Assembly (NCBI GenBank): GCA_020634875.1
Contig: JACKAX010000045.1
Span: forward strand, 1 to 22,961
Reading direction: 5' to 3'
DNA length: 22,961 nucleotides
DNA from: Anaerolineales bacterium
GTDB taxonomy: Bacteria; Chloroflexota; Anaerolineae; Anaerolineales; JABWBV01
Shown here: positions 1 through 8,315 of the stretch, piece by piece
Position numbering within the stretch: the first letter of the stretch is position 1
How the letters are laid out: each line of letters opens with the position of its first letter
Program-made: the position numbers and the translations under genes
The notes under the pieces: generated by a model
Told to the model about the DNA's origin: nothing
What the model saw: the letters and a program-made list of their open reading frames with translations, nothing else
The model's database searches: none

Positions 1-346
1 AGTTCTTCGTCTGCGTCAGTTTCAGTATTCTCAATGAATCGATGGGCTGGAAAAGTTGATATGGATGGGTAAGGTGTAGTTTTGATTGGTGTTTCAGTAT
101 TCTCAATGAATCGATGGGCTGGAAAAGGCGCGCATCTTCGGCGGTAAAGGTGGAGTTTCCGATGTTTCAGTATTCTCAATGAATCGATGGGCTGGAAAAG
201 AATGCCAGAAAAAAGTGTGTTATATATCTGGACGGTGTTTCAGTATTCTCAATGAATCGATGGGCTGGAAAAGGAGGACGTAGGACATCAAGCTGTCAAG
301 ACTGAAAACGTTTCAGTATTCTCAATGAATCGATGGGCTGGAAAAG
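1..346 (-). CRISPR. Type I-B CRISPR array, leader-proximal five repeats
   Basis: Five identical 37-nt repeats lie at 19-55, 91-127, 164-200, 237-273 and 310-346. They are separated by unique spacers of 35, 36, 36 and 36 nt. Bases 1-18 are part of another spacer, so the array continues past the left edge. Read on the minus strand the repeat begins CTTTTCCAGCCC and ends GAGAATACTGAAAC. An ACTGAAAC end fits the 8-nt 5' handle (ATTGAAAC-like) known for type I-B crRNAs. I therefore place the transcription direction right to left, with the leader between the array and cas4, and the 310-346 repeat as the newest end. All repeats seen are exact copies, with no decayed terminal repeat, which also argues that the distal end lies outside the window. 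Confidence 0.98.
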
Positions 347-731
347 CCCGCTAGCCGCAAATTCCAATTATGACAAAAATGGCCTTTCCACGAAAAAAAA
401 ACGCTCTCAAAGCGTTTGGTGGCGTCACTTTCCAGGTTCATTATACTGCTAATTTTCATCTGCACTCCTTTTCTCGAAAATTTGACTTTGTTCCAAAACC
501 GGGGTGATTTGCGATAAAACAACAGGCAAAAAAGACCTTATTCAACCTTTTATGTTATTCGGGGACATACTTTACAAGGGAAAGCATGGGATTTGCGAAA
601 CTGCTTGGTGTTAGGGCTGTTTGTTGCCATATTGACTATCCGCTCGAGAAATCACCTGTCAAACTATTGCTTTCGAGAAGCTCACCCAAAATCCAAACAC
701 CGAAGGACTGTCTTCTACTGGCACTGAAAAA
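347..731 (-). other. CRISPR leader / intergenic region between cas4 and the array
   Basis: These 385 nt hold no convincing gene. By position (between cas4 and the newest repeat, same strand) this is the leader. Two minus-strand promoter candidates are visible. One is TTGACA (657-662) with 16 bp to GATAGT (635-640). The other is an extended -10, TGT-CATAAT (CATAAT at 367-372), with only a poor -35; it would start transcription about 14 nt before the first repeat. A terminator-like hairpin (393-417) lies between them, which favours the second promoter for the array. A TATAAT at 440-445 also exists but has no -35. Confidence 0.6.
393..417 (-). terminator. Intrinsic terminator ending the cas transcript before the array
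   Basis: On the minus strand a 7-bp stem AAACGCT/AGCGTTT with loop TTGAG is followed directly by six more T residues. It lies about 47 nt before the first repeat in the transcription direction. It would separate the cas operon transcript from pre-crRNA transcription. Confidence 0.6.
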
Positions 732-1355
732 TTAAATCACATCATTACAAAACCGCCGAAACTCACATGCCACACACCGTGTCCGTATGGGAGTTGGCAT
801 TGGCATCCGCTCGGTCACCGACATCGTCTTCATCGCCGCCAACGTATCGTGTAATTTGGCCCGCAGACGTGCATGGATGGGCACTACCTCGGCTTTTCGC
901 AAAGGGATGTAATACAAAAACCCACGCTTCACGGGCAATTGGTATGTCTCCTCCAACATCAACGCATATGCAGCCAATTGCAGCTTGAAATGCTCCCCCG
1001 CCTGACGCCCTGTCTTATTGGACAATTTGTAATCCACCGGGATGATCTCCCTATCCCCGTCCGGCCAGATCACCATATCCAGCGTCGCACGCAACCCCAA
1101 CTTGTGGGAAGATAACGACAACCCAAACGCTCGCTCCCCCCGTTTAATGCCATACGCCCGTAAACTGCGTCGCGCCTCCCGCCCTTCTTCACCCTTCCCC
1201 GCCTCAACCCCGGCTTCCATCTTATACGTCACCGGGCGCACATCCGGCAAACACAAGTGATAAAACAAAATGCGCGGGCAATACACCCACTGCTTCAAAT
1301 CCGTTACCCGAAAGGGCGGCTCGACCGTTTCCTGGACATGTTCATTGACAACCAT
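732..1355 (-). CDS. cas4: Cas4, CRISPR spacer-acquisition nuclease
   Basis: RecB-like nuclease of about 207 aa that trims prespacers and helps choose PAM-bearing ends together with Cas1-Cas2. An N-terminal cysteine lies in QWVYCPRILFYH and a C-terminal cluster in TRCVACEFRRFC; these four cysteines are the Fe-S ligands typical of Cas4. Between them IIPVDYKLSNK carries the Asp and Lys of the nuclease core, and LQLAAYALMLEE matches the helix with the conserved QLxxYA. I chose the ATG at 1355 because AAGG lies 6 nt upstream; an in-frame extension to 1427 would overlap cas2. It is the last gene of the operon, 32 nt after cas2, and next to the leader. Length is normal for the family. Confidence 0.93.
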   Translation of the reverse strand: MVVNEHVQETVEPPFRVTDLKQWVYCPRILFYHLCLPDVRPVTYKMEAGVEAGKGEEGREARRSLRAYGIKRGERAFGLSLSSHKLGLRATLDMVIWPDGDREIIPVDYKLSNKTGRQAGEHFKLQLAAYALMLEETYQLPVKRGFLYYIPLRKAEVVPIHARLRAKLHDTLAAMKTMSVTERMPMPTPIRTRCVACEFRRFCNDVI

Positions 1356-1387
1356 GATGACCTTATACCTGATTACTTGTTTATTTT

Positions 1388-1639
1388 TTACCTGTCTTCC
1401 TGCACCAGCACCTGCCGCTTCCCCCAATCATCCTTACACAAAGGATACAGATGCACGCTCCCCGGCTTCTTCCCCAAAATCTTCTTGATCTTCAACATCA
1501 TCTCCTCTTGATGTGTAGGTAACAACGGCCCCAGAAACGCACTATACTGCACCCGGTCTAACCCATAATCCAGGCACACATCCGCAATCTTCGTGCGCTT
1601 CCCGTCATCAGGAATATCATAAATCAACAGACATTGCAT
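1388..1639 (-). CDS. cas2: Cas2, adaptation-complex subunit
   Basis: An 83-aa protein that bridges two Cas1 dimers in the spacer integration complex. The N-terminus MQCLLIYDIPDDGKR shows the first beta strand ending in the conserved Asp (D8). QYSAFLGPL matches the VQxSVFE-type strand of the ferredoxin fold. Length is typical. It lies 56 nt after cas1 and 32 nt before cas4, so it is part of the adaptation end of the operon. The ribosome site before its ATG is weak (GTTGAAGTGTT), so expression may be lower than that of its neighbours. Confidence 0.95.
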   Translation of the reverse strand: MQCLLIYDIPDDGKRTKIADVCLDYGLDRVQYSAFLGPLLPTHQEEMMLKIKKILGKKPGSVHLYPLCKDDWGKRQVLVQEDR

Positions 1640-1695
1640 AACACTTCAACTAATCACGAGAAACCGATCACCGATAACCAATTATCAATCATCAA

Positions 1696-2745
1696 TTACC
1701 ACCCCATCGTAAACGCTGTATATTCCGTCCGCTCGTGGCGCAGATACGTAGCAACATGCCGGGCCTGCATTTGCATAATCACCCGCAGGGGATACTTCTT
1801 TCCTTCAAACGGGGCAGGCGCGTCCAACCGGGTATTGATCTTCTCGGCCAACGTGCGCCGGAAATCCTTGGTCAGCAAGCCATTTTCTTCCTGTTCAAAG
1901 GCAACATTCTTGTTCGCCATCCCGATCACCGTACGGTCTACAATGGGTTGGCGGAATTCTTCGATGAAATCCAGAGCCAAGCTGGGTTTGCCGGGGCGGT
2001 CCGCATGAAGAAACCCCGCGTACGGGTCCAACCCTGCCAGGGTCAAACAACGTTCGCACAGATGATAGAGGATCCCGTACCCATAATTGAGGGCGGAATT
2101 GACCGGGTCCCGCGCCCCCCGCCCGGTCCGGGCTGTAAACCCATAGGTCTCTGGGAGCGCTTGCTTGATCGCTCCCCAGTATTGCCGTCCCGCGCGCCCT
2201 TCCAGCCCCATCATCTCCTCGCGCAAATCTTCAATTGTCGCCTCCCCGGAAACCACTTCCGGGTAATGGCGCATCCGTTCGATGTCAATGATCGCATCCA
2301 CCACTTCCGCCGCCCGCAAACGCAGTTCCTCATACAGAGGTGGGTCCGTTTCCTTACGGTATTTGCCCATGTACTTGAGCAGATTGGCCTGGTTTTGCAA
2401 CTTGCCCGCACTGAACGCCATCGCCAGAAACAGCCCGCGGGTAGAAGTATAGGCAAGCAACTGCGCCCGCCGCGTGGCGACCGTCCCGGCCAGGCCCGCG
2501 CTGTACAGGCTGGCATACGCCGTCCCTGTTCCGCTGATGAAGTGAATGGGAATCCCGCGCTCCGTACACTCCCGTACCACCTCTGCCGACAGACTGACCC
2601 CTTGATTGGCAATCGTCAGCGACTCCAGATGCATCAACGGCGCCTGCGCCAGCATTTCCTTCCCTTTCATCACCTTCAACCGTTCTGAGTACTTGCTGAC
2701 AAACGAACCAAATTGATCGACGAGTAAATGTTGAATAATGGGCAT
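1696..2745 (-). CDS. cas1: Cas1, CRISPR integrase
   Basis: A 349-aa Cas1, the catalytic subunit that inserts new spacers at the leader end of the array. Metal-binding positions are visible: E182 in MGLEGRAGRQYW, H247 in FLHADRPGKPSL, and D259/E262 in LALDFIEEFR. The N-terminal beta domain (about 1-80) includes the HLESLTIANQGVSLS segment common in Cas1. The ATG at 2745 is preceded by AGGAGTTAGT; an upstream in-frame extension to 3009 overlaps cas6 and looks non-coding. It lies 68 nt after cas6 on the same strand. All expected catalytic residues are present, so the protein is probably active. Confidence 0.97.
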   Translation of the reverse strand: MPIIQHLLVDQFGSFVSKYSERLKVMKGKEMLAQAPLMHLESLTIANQGVSLSAEVVRECTERGIPIHFISGTGTAYASLYSAGLAGTVATRRAQLLAYTSTRGLFLAMAFSAGKLQNQANLLKYMGKYRKETDPPLYEELRLRAAEVVDAIIDIERMRHYPEVVSGEATIEDLREEMMGLEGRAGRQYWGAIKQALPETYGFTARTGRGARDPVNSALNYGYGILYHLCERCLTLAGLDPYAGFLHADRPGKPSLALDFIEEFRQPIVDRTVIGMANKNVAFEQEENGLLTKDFRRTLAEKINTRLDAPAPFEGKKYPLRVIMQMQARHVATYLRHERTEYTAFTMGW

Positions 2746-2813
2746 ACTAACTCCTGTTATAAACTTGGGAAGTCTCCATACACCTCCTGAAGACTTTCCA
2801 AGTTTGCGACAAT

Positions 2814-3833
2814 CTAACCAACCTCTACGACAAACACCCCATTCCCCTTTGGCGCGCCCCTCCCCACCTGCGTCAATTGCCCCCACACCAGCCAGGGAAA
2901 CAACGTATCCCAATCTTCCAAAGCTGCCGAATATACAACTGGCCCAACCAACCCGCTCAACCAGGTCTTTTGCCCACTGCGGGCAGACCCACTGGCTACC
3001 TCCACCCACCGCGTCTTACTCTCTACCAGCCGCACCCGGTTCGCCGCGGCCCAAAGGCTATCCAACTCCGCGGCCGGGCGAGCATAACCTCCCCCAAACT
3101 GAACCGCAAGATCATCCACCTGTTTCAGCAACCGGGCAAAAAACACCCCAAAATCGGGACTCTTCACCAGCTTTTTATCTTCAATCAACCGTAACGGCGT
3201 CAAAAACGTCACCTTCACCCGTGCCCGGTGACCCTCCAACTGTTCTGACAGCCGTCTCGCCATCGCCAGCACTTCCTCATGTCCCACCGGATTTGCAGGC
3301 GGATAAAACAAGTTGTCTCCCTCAGCCAGCATCTGCCAATCATCCCCAACCAACTTCTCCGCCCACACCTGCCGCAAAGAAAACCGTCCACGCGGCCAGC
3401 CATACCCCACCCCACACCGCCCCGCTTCGGGCACCGCCAGCGCAAAATATGGCAAAAACTCCCGCGCCTCCCCAAACAACGTCAACCAGAACGTAAACGG
3501 TATCCCTGCTTCGAGCACTTCCGGCGTATTCAACGGCGGAATGAGGGTATATCCCCGCCGCTCTTGACCGGGCCGTTCATTCGCCTGCACCAGCCAACAT
3601 ACCGGACACGTCGCCGTATGCACCGCCAGTTCCTCACCACTTATTTTCACCCCTCTCCCAGTGGGAGAGGGGCCGGGGGTGAGGGGGTATGCCGCACACG
3701 TTGCCCGCGTCATCACATTTAACAACGCCCCGCGTAAATTACTCCCGGCCTGCCACCCGCCCAATCGGAGCGGGGATTCAGCCTGACAGTGAAAACGAAG
3801 ACGAATTGCGGTCAAAGGAAAAGCATTGGTCAT
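2814..3833 (-). CDS. cas6: Cas6, pre-crRNA processing endoribonuclease
   Basis: A RAMP protein of about 339 aa that cuts within CRISPR repeats to release crRNAs with the 8-nt handle. The C-terminal QLTQVGRGAPKGNGVF is the glycine-rich loop of Cas6 proteins. GGGYARPAAELDSLW and SLWAAANRVRLVESK resemble the double-RAMP layout of the large Cas6 family (about 280-350 aa). The ATG at 3833 has a strong site (TGGAGG, 5 nt spacing). A longer frame to 4022 exists but runs through the inverted repeat at 3977-4019 and lacks a good start signal. An interspersed palindromic repeat is inserted in frame (see 3650-3688). It is expected to process the array at 1-346 and possibly the mini-unit at 10226-10317. 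Confidence 0.88.
   Translation of the reverse strand: MTNAFPLTAIRLRFHCQAESPLRLGGWQAGSNLRGALLNVMTRATCAAYPLTPGPSPTGRGVKISGEELAVHTATCPVCWLVQANERPGQERRGYTLIPPLNTPEVLEAGIPFTFWLTLFGEAREFLPYFALAVPEAGRCGVGYGWPRGRFSLRQVWAEKLVGDDWQMLAEGDNLFYPPANPVGHEEVLAMARRLSEQLEGHRARVKVTFLTPLRLIEDKKLVKSPDFGVFFARLLKQVDDLAVQFGGGYARPAAELDSLWAAANRVRLVESKTRWVEVASGSARSGQKTWLSGLVGPVVYSAALEDWDTLFPWLVWGQLTQVGRGAPKGNGVFVVEVG
3650..3688. repeat. Interspersed palindromic repeat in frame within cas6
   Basis: A perfect 11-bp inverted repeat (CCCCTCTCCCA, one base, then its complement; 3650-3672) is followed by GGGGGTGAGGGG. On the minus strand it encodes PLTPGPSPTGRG. I know this amino-acid signature from a widely dispersed palindromic repeat found in Chloroflexota, cyanobacteria and others. 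It adds roughly 18 residues to Cas6 without breaking the frame. Confidence 0.75.
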
Positions 3834-3976
3834 CAAAGCCTCCACAATATTACAAAACTGAATGGGGAACGGGATTTTTCCCGCGCTCCGCCATGCCAAC
3901 CAACAAGCATCGGTTAAAAAGATCTTTTCAGGGAAGACATGGACAATTTCTTCCCAACAAATGACTCGCTTCCTTA

Positions 3977-4019
3977 CAGGAATTGATCCGTTTCTTATCA
4001 GGAATTGGATCAATTCCTG
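3977..4019. repeat. Inverted repeat between cas3 and cas6
   Basis: CAGGAATTGATCC at 3977-3989 is the exact complement of 4007-4019 (13 bp, 17-nt loop). The loop contains another CAGGAATT (3999-4006), which can instead pair with 4012-4019 (8 bp, 5-nt loop). The two foldings exclude each other. The element lies in the 263-nt gap between the effector genes and cas6 and could act on the operon mRNA. A plus-strand T-run at 4026-4032 follows it, but no plus-strand gene is known here. Confidence 0.6.
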
Positions 4020-4096
4020 CAAGGAAATTTTTTTCTACCTCACGAAGTGTTAGGGCACATCGGGGAGGTATTCGTAGAGGGTGAAGGAACGGACCA

Positions 4097-6502
4097 TCAA
4101 TCCAGTTCTTCCGACACAATATTCTCAAAGGTTAAACCAAGTTCACGACTGTATGGCGTGCGAACAACTGGCGGGATATGCTCATCGTGAGGAATAAGTA
4201 ATCCCTTTCCTTTCAGTGCATGGTAACGGCTCCAACTAATTGAAACCAGTAACTCTCGTGCCCGAATGGATTCCTTTTCTAATAACTGAATATATTCGTC
4301 GTAAAACATTTCAGGCAGAACATCAATCCCATCAAAGGCTTCATAAAACTTTTCCTTCAAATTCTCATCGGAATTGAACGGGCGCAAAGTATCCACAACA
4401 CTATCTTGAAACTCCTTCCCCATTTTCTCAAATTCCGCTTTCCAGGCTTCCGCAACCTCGCCAGCGTAAATCTCATCCAACCAGGCCCCAACTCGACTTT
4501 CGTCCACAGGTTTGCCGTGTTCGCGCCGCAAAACGTTAAGCGTGCCCGCAATCAGCCTTTCATCGTAGATTTTTTGTCCATCGTTGGGTTCTGTAAACAC
4601 ATGCACCGGGGCCAAATCGGTCATCTTCCGGCGGCGATTGATGCGCCCAAAGCGTTGCACCAGGGCTTCCAGCGGGGCCGGTTCGGTGTAAATGGTGTCC
4701 AGATCAATGTCGAGACTCACTTCAACCACTTGCGTCGCGACCAAAACAATCGGACGCCGGATATCACTTTTGGACCCCGTCGCATCTCGGACAAGTTTTT
4801 CTTTATCCAGGCGATCCCGAAGATTGAAACGCCCATGTAAGAGTTCAACTTCTGCGCCAGTTTCGGTCAAAGGCTTTAGCAGGTTGTAGGCTTGTTGGGC
4901 GCGGTCTACCAAATTGCACACGACCAGGACAGATTTTCCGGCGCGCGCTTCCACTTCAATCCGGGCAAAGTTTTCCGGTGCAAACATCTCCCCTTCAAGC
5001 ACCTCCAGCCGGTGACGTTGAAAGGCTTGAAACAACCCAGGTTCGGCCCTGATCTCCGTGGTTTCTCCAAGCGTTTCTTTCAACCAGTGCTTGATCAAAG
5101 TAGGGAATGTTGCCGACATGATGAAAAAACGCGCATGGTAATGCTTGCGAAGATATTCGATAGTTTTGAGAATCAACGCCAGCCGTTTCGTTTCATACGC
5201 ATGAATTTCATCGAAGATGAACAACCCATTGTGATAATCCGTCAATTGCGCCTCATACCCTTTCAGCCGGTACATCCCTTTGAGCATCTGGTAAGGGCTG
5301 AACACGCGCACGGGCGGGTAGTTCAACTTATTCATATCCCGTATCTGCCGGGCTGTTTTTGCTGCAGCTTTGGGATCGTCTTCCCGCTCCATCAATTGCC
5401 GGTACAAAGCCAACAAACTGCGTCCGTGCTGCAGCCCCACTAGGCTAAGATCATCTTTGCTCAAATGGGGAGGATCGAAGGTTTCCTGTAACCGCAATTG
5501 CATCGCATTCATGCTGGCCTGATAAGGCAGGGTATAGAAAAGGCGCGGGGTATTTCCGTCGAGTACCTGACCCGCCGCCCACAAGAGCGCGGCTTCTGTT
5601 TTCCCACTTCCGGTCGGGGCGGTTAGCAAGACCGACCCACAGGTAGTTTCCACATCGATTTGATGTTTGAACAACTTCTCGCGCGCAATCCCGCGTTTCT
5701 CCACCACATCTTCCGCCCGAAAAACCACGGAGGGGAGCGGCATTAAATGGGCGGAAGCACTATGATCGGCATTGATTAACGTGCCGCGCAGGGCCAACAA
5801 AGGCACAAGTACCGTCCCTTTTGTTTCCCGGTTGAGTTGCCGGACAAACTTCCCAAACGCCTTCACCCATTTACGAATCCGCTTGACCGCCCCGGGCACA
5901 AAGTCCGCTTCCGGGGTGGCCAAAAACTGGACAGGCGCAACCCCCAATCCATCCAGCCCCAACGCTTGCGCCCACGCCCAGCCACATACCACCAGCCAAC
6001 GGTGCAAACTCTGAATGTGCCCAGGGGTAAACCCCTCAAATTGGGCGAGGAGCGGGTCAGTTTCCCCGTCTTCCAGACTTGGATACCCCTGGTAAAGGAG
6101 ATATTCGGCGTCTTTATGATGGGAGATAATCGCTGCGGACGCCCATAACCGTTCTTGTTCATCCAGGCCCTCGGTAATCCAGTCCAAAAAGGCCAATGAA
6201 AATACCTCGTGCCGATGCTTCCCCCAACGTTCCTTAAGGGTTTTGTCTTTCTGCAAAACCCCCTGGAACCCCGGCATCGCCTTCCCAAAGTCGTGCAAGA
6301 ACGCGCCCCAGTACAGGCAATGCCAAAGCCGGGGTTGGTTGAGTTGTTCCGGCAGGTGAGCACGCAGTTTGATAAAGTCAGCCAGGCGGGAGAGCACCAA
6401 CCAGGTGTGGCGGGCGAGGGTTTCGGCCTCCGCCCCCTCGCCCTTTTCCGCACTTTTGGCCAGTATATCGTCTATCCAGTCTGGCCAGATTTCAGGATTC
6501 AT
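4097..6502 (-). CDS. cas3: Cas3, HD nuclease-helicase
   Basis: A fused HD nuclease and superfamily 2 helicase of 801 aa that unwinds and degrades DNA marked by Cascade. HD domain (about 1-135): H32, the H70-D71 pair in LHDFGK, H98 in HRHE, and H128-H129 in ISHHKD. Helicase: Walker A APTGSGKT at about 295-302, DEIH box at about 431-434, SAT at 463-465, then VLVATQVVEVSLDID and VQRFGRINRR (motifs V and VI). All motifs are intact. The ATG at 6502 overlaps the end of cas5 by 11 nt, indicating translational coupling; a TTG at 6517 is an alternative start. Confidence 0.97.
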   Translation of the reverse strand: MNPEIWPDWIDDILAKSAEKGEGAEAETLARHTWLVLSRLADFIKLRAHLPEQLNQPRLWHCLYWGAFLHDFGKAMPGFQGVLQKDKTLKERWGKHRHEVFSLAFLDWITEGLDEQERLWASAAIISHHKDAEYLLYQGYPSLEDGETDPLLAQFEGFTPGHIQSLHRWLVVCGWAWAQALGLDGLGVAPVQFLATPEADFVPGAVKRIRKWVKAFGKFVRQLNRETKGTVLVPLLALRGTLINADHSASAHLMPLPSVVFRAEDVVEKRGIAREKLFKHQIDVETTCGSVLLTAPTGSGKTEAALLWAAGQVLDGNTPRLFYTLPYQASMNAMQLRLQETFDPPHLSKDDLSLVGLQHGRSLLALYRQLMEREDDPKAAAKTARQIRDMNKLNYPPVRVFSPYQMLKGMYRLKGYEAQLTDYHNGLFIFDEIHAYETKRLALILKTIEYLRKHYHARFFIMSATFPTLIKHWLKETLGETTEIRAEPGLFQAFQRHRLEVLEGEMFAPENFARIEVEARAGKSVLVVCNLVDRAQQAYNLLKPLTETGAEVELLHGRFNLRDRLDKEKLVRDATGSKSDIRRPIVLVATQVVEVSLDIDLDTIYTEPAPLEALVQRFGRINRRRKMTDLAPVHVFTEPNDGQKIYDERLIAGTLNVLRREHGKPVDESRVGAWLDEIYAGEVAEAWKAEFEKMGKEFQDSVVDTLRPFNSDENLKEKFYEAFDGIDVLPEMFYDEYIQLLEKESIRARELLVSISWSRYHALKGKGLLIPHDEHIPPVVRTPYSRELGLTFENIVSEELD

Positions 6503-7226
6503 CGTCTGCCCCCACAAAACTGAGCAAACTCAGCCCCCGCTGCACGCCCTTGTATTCTGGCGCGGTCGGGTCAACCCAGTAGGTTTGTTCCGGTTTGGTG
6601 CCAAACCACATAAAATCTTGCTCGCTGTCCAGACGTTCCTGCACGACAAAGTAACGGGCAAACGCAGGTTGGCGTTTGCGTTCGTAATCCAGATAGCGCG
6701 GGAGCAAGATGGCAAAGCCCCGATTTGTGTAACGGGTGGCGCTGTAAGGCAGCAAGGTGTGTTCAAAATACGCGTGGGGCGCCTGGGTCAATTCCACCGT
6801 TTCCACGCGCGTATACGTAAACAAATCTTGGGACCGCCCCAACACCACCGCATAACGCGGACTCCGAAAAGCTGATTCCCATTCCGGGCGGTTGAGATAC
6901 AGCGTCAACCGGGGTTGGAAGAGCAATTCCCGATCAAATGGGTTCACATTGCCTTCCAGCACTTTTGGCTCACCACTGTCTTTCAACTTGCCCGAAGAGG
7001 GAGAAAGCACGATGATATGCTCGATGTCCTTCACTTTGGCCGCGTACGTGAAATGATAGGCAAATTTCACCCCGTCCGGGTCAAACCACTCCCCCAGCGC
7101 ACTGGCAATATGCCCGTAGATCGTCGCGGGGGGCGGCATCGGAAACGTCGGGTGAATCTGCTGCATGAAGTGAGGGTAGCGGAAGGAAGTAGTCATCCCT
7201 TCCGCCACCACTTTGAGGACACGCAT
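6492..7226 (-). CDS. cas5: Cas5, Cascade subunit (Cas5t type)
   Basis: A 244-aa Cascade subunit that caps the crRNA 5' handle. The N-terminus has the family pattern: MRVLKVVAEGMTTSFRYPHF followed by FPMPPPATIYGHIASALGEW, which matches the Cas5t (Tneap) form of type I-B. A GGAGG site lies 6 nt before the ATG at 7226. The stop of cas7 is only 9 nt upstream and overlaps this ribosome site, and the end of the gene overlaps cas3, so cas7-cas5-cas3 are tightly coupled. This subunit should recognise the ACTGAAAC handle, and plausibly the ACTGAAAT handle of the guide at 10257-10264. Confidence 0.93.
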   Translation of the reverse strand: MRVLKVVAEGMTTSFRYPHFMQQIHPTFPMPPPATIYGHIASALGEWFDPDGVKFAYHFTYAAKVKDIEHIIVLSPSSGKLKDSGEPKVLEGNVNPFDRELLFQPRLTLYLNRPEWESAFRSPRYAVVLGRSQDLFTYTRVETVELTQAPHAYFEHTLLPYSATRYTNRGFAILLPRYLDYERKRQPAFARYFVVQERLDSEQDFMWFGTKPEQTYWVDPTAPEYKGVQRGLSLLSFVGADDES

Positions 7227-7235
7227 GGGAGCCTC

Positions 7236-8294
7236 CTATGCCAGCCAGTCTGGATTTTCGTTCACTTTGGCAATCAAAGCCTGATACGCCTCACGCGGGT
7301 GGCTGATCAGCACGTTATCTTTGCCTGTTGCCCAGGCTTCAAAACTGGCGCGTTCTTCATCCAGATAGCCTTGTGCCCACCCAACATAAATTGGGGAAAC
7401 GATTTCATCGGCAAACACGCGCATGACTTCCTCCAACGCTTCGGTTTTGACCGTCGGTTGGCCTTTGCCATTCGCCCCCACTGCATGTCCGAAGATGTGA
7501 TTGCCGCCTTTTGTCACGGCCAGCATTACGAGCGGAGGGGCAACATCGGTGTAGTGCAGGGTTTGTTTCGCCCCGCCTTCCAGCCGGGCCAGTCCATCCA
7601 GCAAGGCACTCACCCGTTGCAGGCGTTCAGCTTGCGGCAGGCGGTAGGATTTTTCGGCTTCCAGATGTTCCAGGCCGCGTTCGGTGGCGATTTTGAGACG
7701 GTTCTCGTCCAGATTGCGAAAGCCCGTTTTATTCCGATAAGAAAAGGTTCCGGCGGCTTGCAAGTCGAGGGAAAAGAGACCGCGCAGGGTGGCCCGGTAA
7801 AACTGGTGTTCGTGGGGAACCGGATCGCCCTCATGCCGGGACATGGTGCCAAAATCTTCGGTGATATTGACCGGGGCCAGCGAAACCAGCGTGCTGACGC
7901 GGAAGGGCGATACCCGCGTAATCGTATCCGTGGTGGGGGTTTCCTCGGCACGGGCCTCGTCTGCCTGCCGTTTTTCGACGGCGGAGGCCTTTTTCGACGG
8001 GGCACGCATATAGCCTAAAAGATCATCATCCCACCAGGTGATCGGATTGGCATCGGTATAAGCCACCTTTTCCTCTCGATAAATGGGGGCGGAACGCCAA
8101 GCGTCATTGGCTTGTAACGTATCCCGCAACCAATAGCGAAAAGCCTGGGCGGAAACATAAGGATACACCCCTTCTTTGGTGCGAATCAATTTGACGCCTA
8201 CCGTGTTATCGGTGCGTGCGCCAGGAATACTACCCAGATTGTTGAGGGCGGATGCCGGAGCATCAATCAACAAAATACCAGTGATAAAAGACAT
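7236..8294 (-). CDS. cas7: Cas7 (Cst2/DevR family), Cascade backbone
   Basis: A 352-aa protein forming the helical backbone that coats the crRNA guide. ITGILLIDAPASALNNLGSI followed by RTDNTVGVKLIRT and YPYVSAQAFRYWLRDTL is the characteristic N-terminal pattern of Cst2/DevR proteins of type I-B. The C-terminal part includes PPLVMLAVTKGGNHIFGHA. The ATG at 8294 has GGAGG 7 nt upstream. It lies 21 nt after cas8 and 9 nt before cas5. In this family one copy occupies about six guide bases and flips out every sixth base, which matters for the mismatch at guide position 6 of the candidate self-targeting RNA. Confidence 0.95.
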   Translation of the reverse strand: MSFITGILLIDAPASALNNLGSIPGARTDNTVGVKLIRTKEGVYPYVSAQAFRYWLRDTLQANDAWRSAPIYREEKVAYTDANPITWWDDDLLGYMRAPSKKASAVEKRQADEARAEETPTTDTITRVSPFRVSTLVSLAPVNITEDFGTMSRHEGDPVPHEHQFYRATLRGLFSLDLQAAGTFSYRNKTGFRNLDENRLKIATERGLEHLEAEKSYRLPQAERLQRVSALLDGLARLEGGAKQTLHYTDVAPPLVMLAVTKGGNHIFGHAVGANGKGQPTVKTEALEEVMRVFADEIVSPIYVGWAQGYLDEERASFEAWATGKDNVLISHPREAYQALIAKVNENPDWLA

Positions 8295-8315
8295 GAGCTT
8301 ACCTCCAAAAAAATA

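Noticed and set aside
322..462. Small minus-strand frame with AAAAGGAG before an ATG at 462, running into the first CRISPR repeat.
   Set aside because: Its coding sequence is the terminator hairpin plus leader, and its stop lies inside the repeat; more likely leader sequence than a gene.
721..735. CACTGAAAA near the end of cas4, resembling the crRNA handle.
   Set aside because: Only the handle-like bases match; the rest of the repeat is absent and the cas4 stop is close by.
1735..2688. Long plus-strand frame (317 codons) opposite cas1.
   Set aside because: A shadow of cas1, with composition unlike a folded protein and no ribosome site.
2746..3009. N-terminal extension of cas1 to a start at 3009.
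   Set aside because: It overlaps the end of cas6, does not resemble Cas1, and the ATG at 2745 has a good ribosome site.
3834..4022. N-terminal extension of cas6 to 4022.
   Set aside because: It crosses the inverted repeat and lacks a good ribosome site; the ATG at 3833 has TGGAGG at ideal spacing.
6915..8018. Plus-strand frame of 367 codons opposite cas5 and cas7.
   Set aside because: Antisense shadow; cas5 and cas7 are clearly recognised on the other strand.
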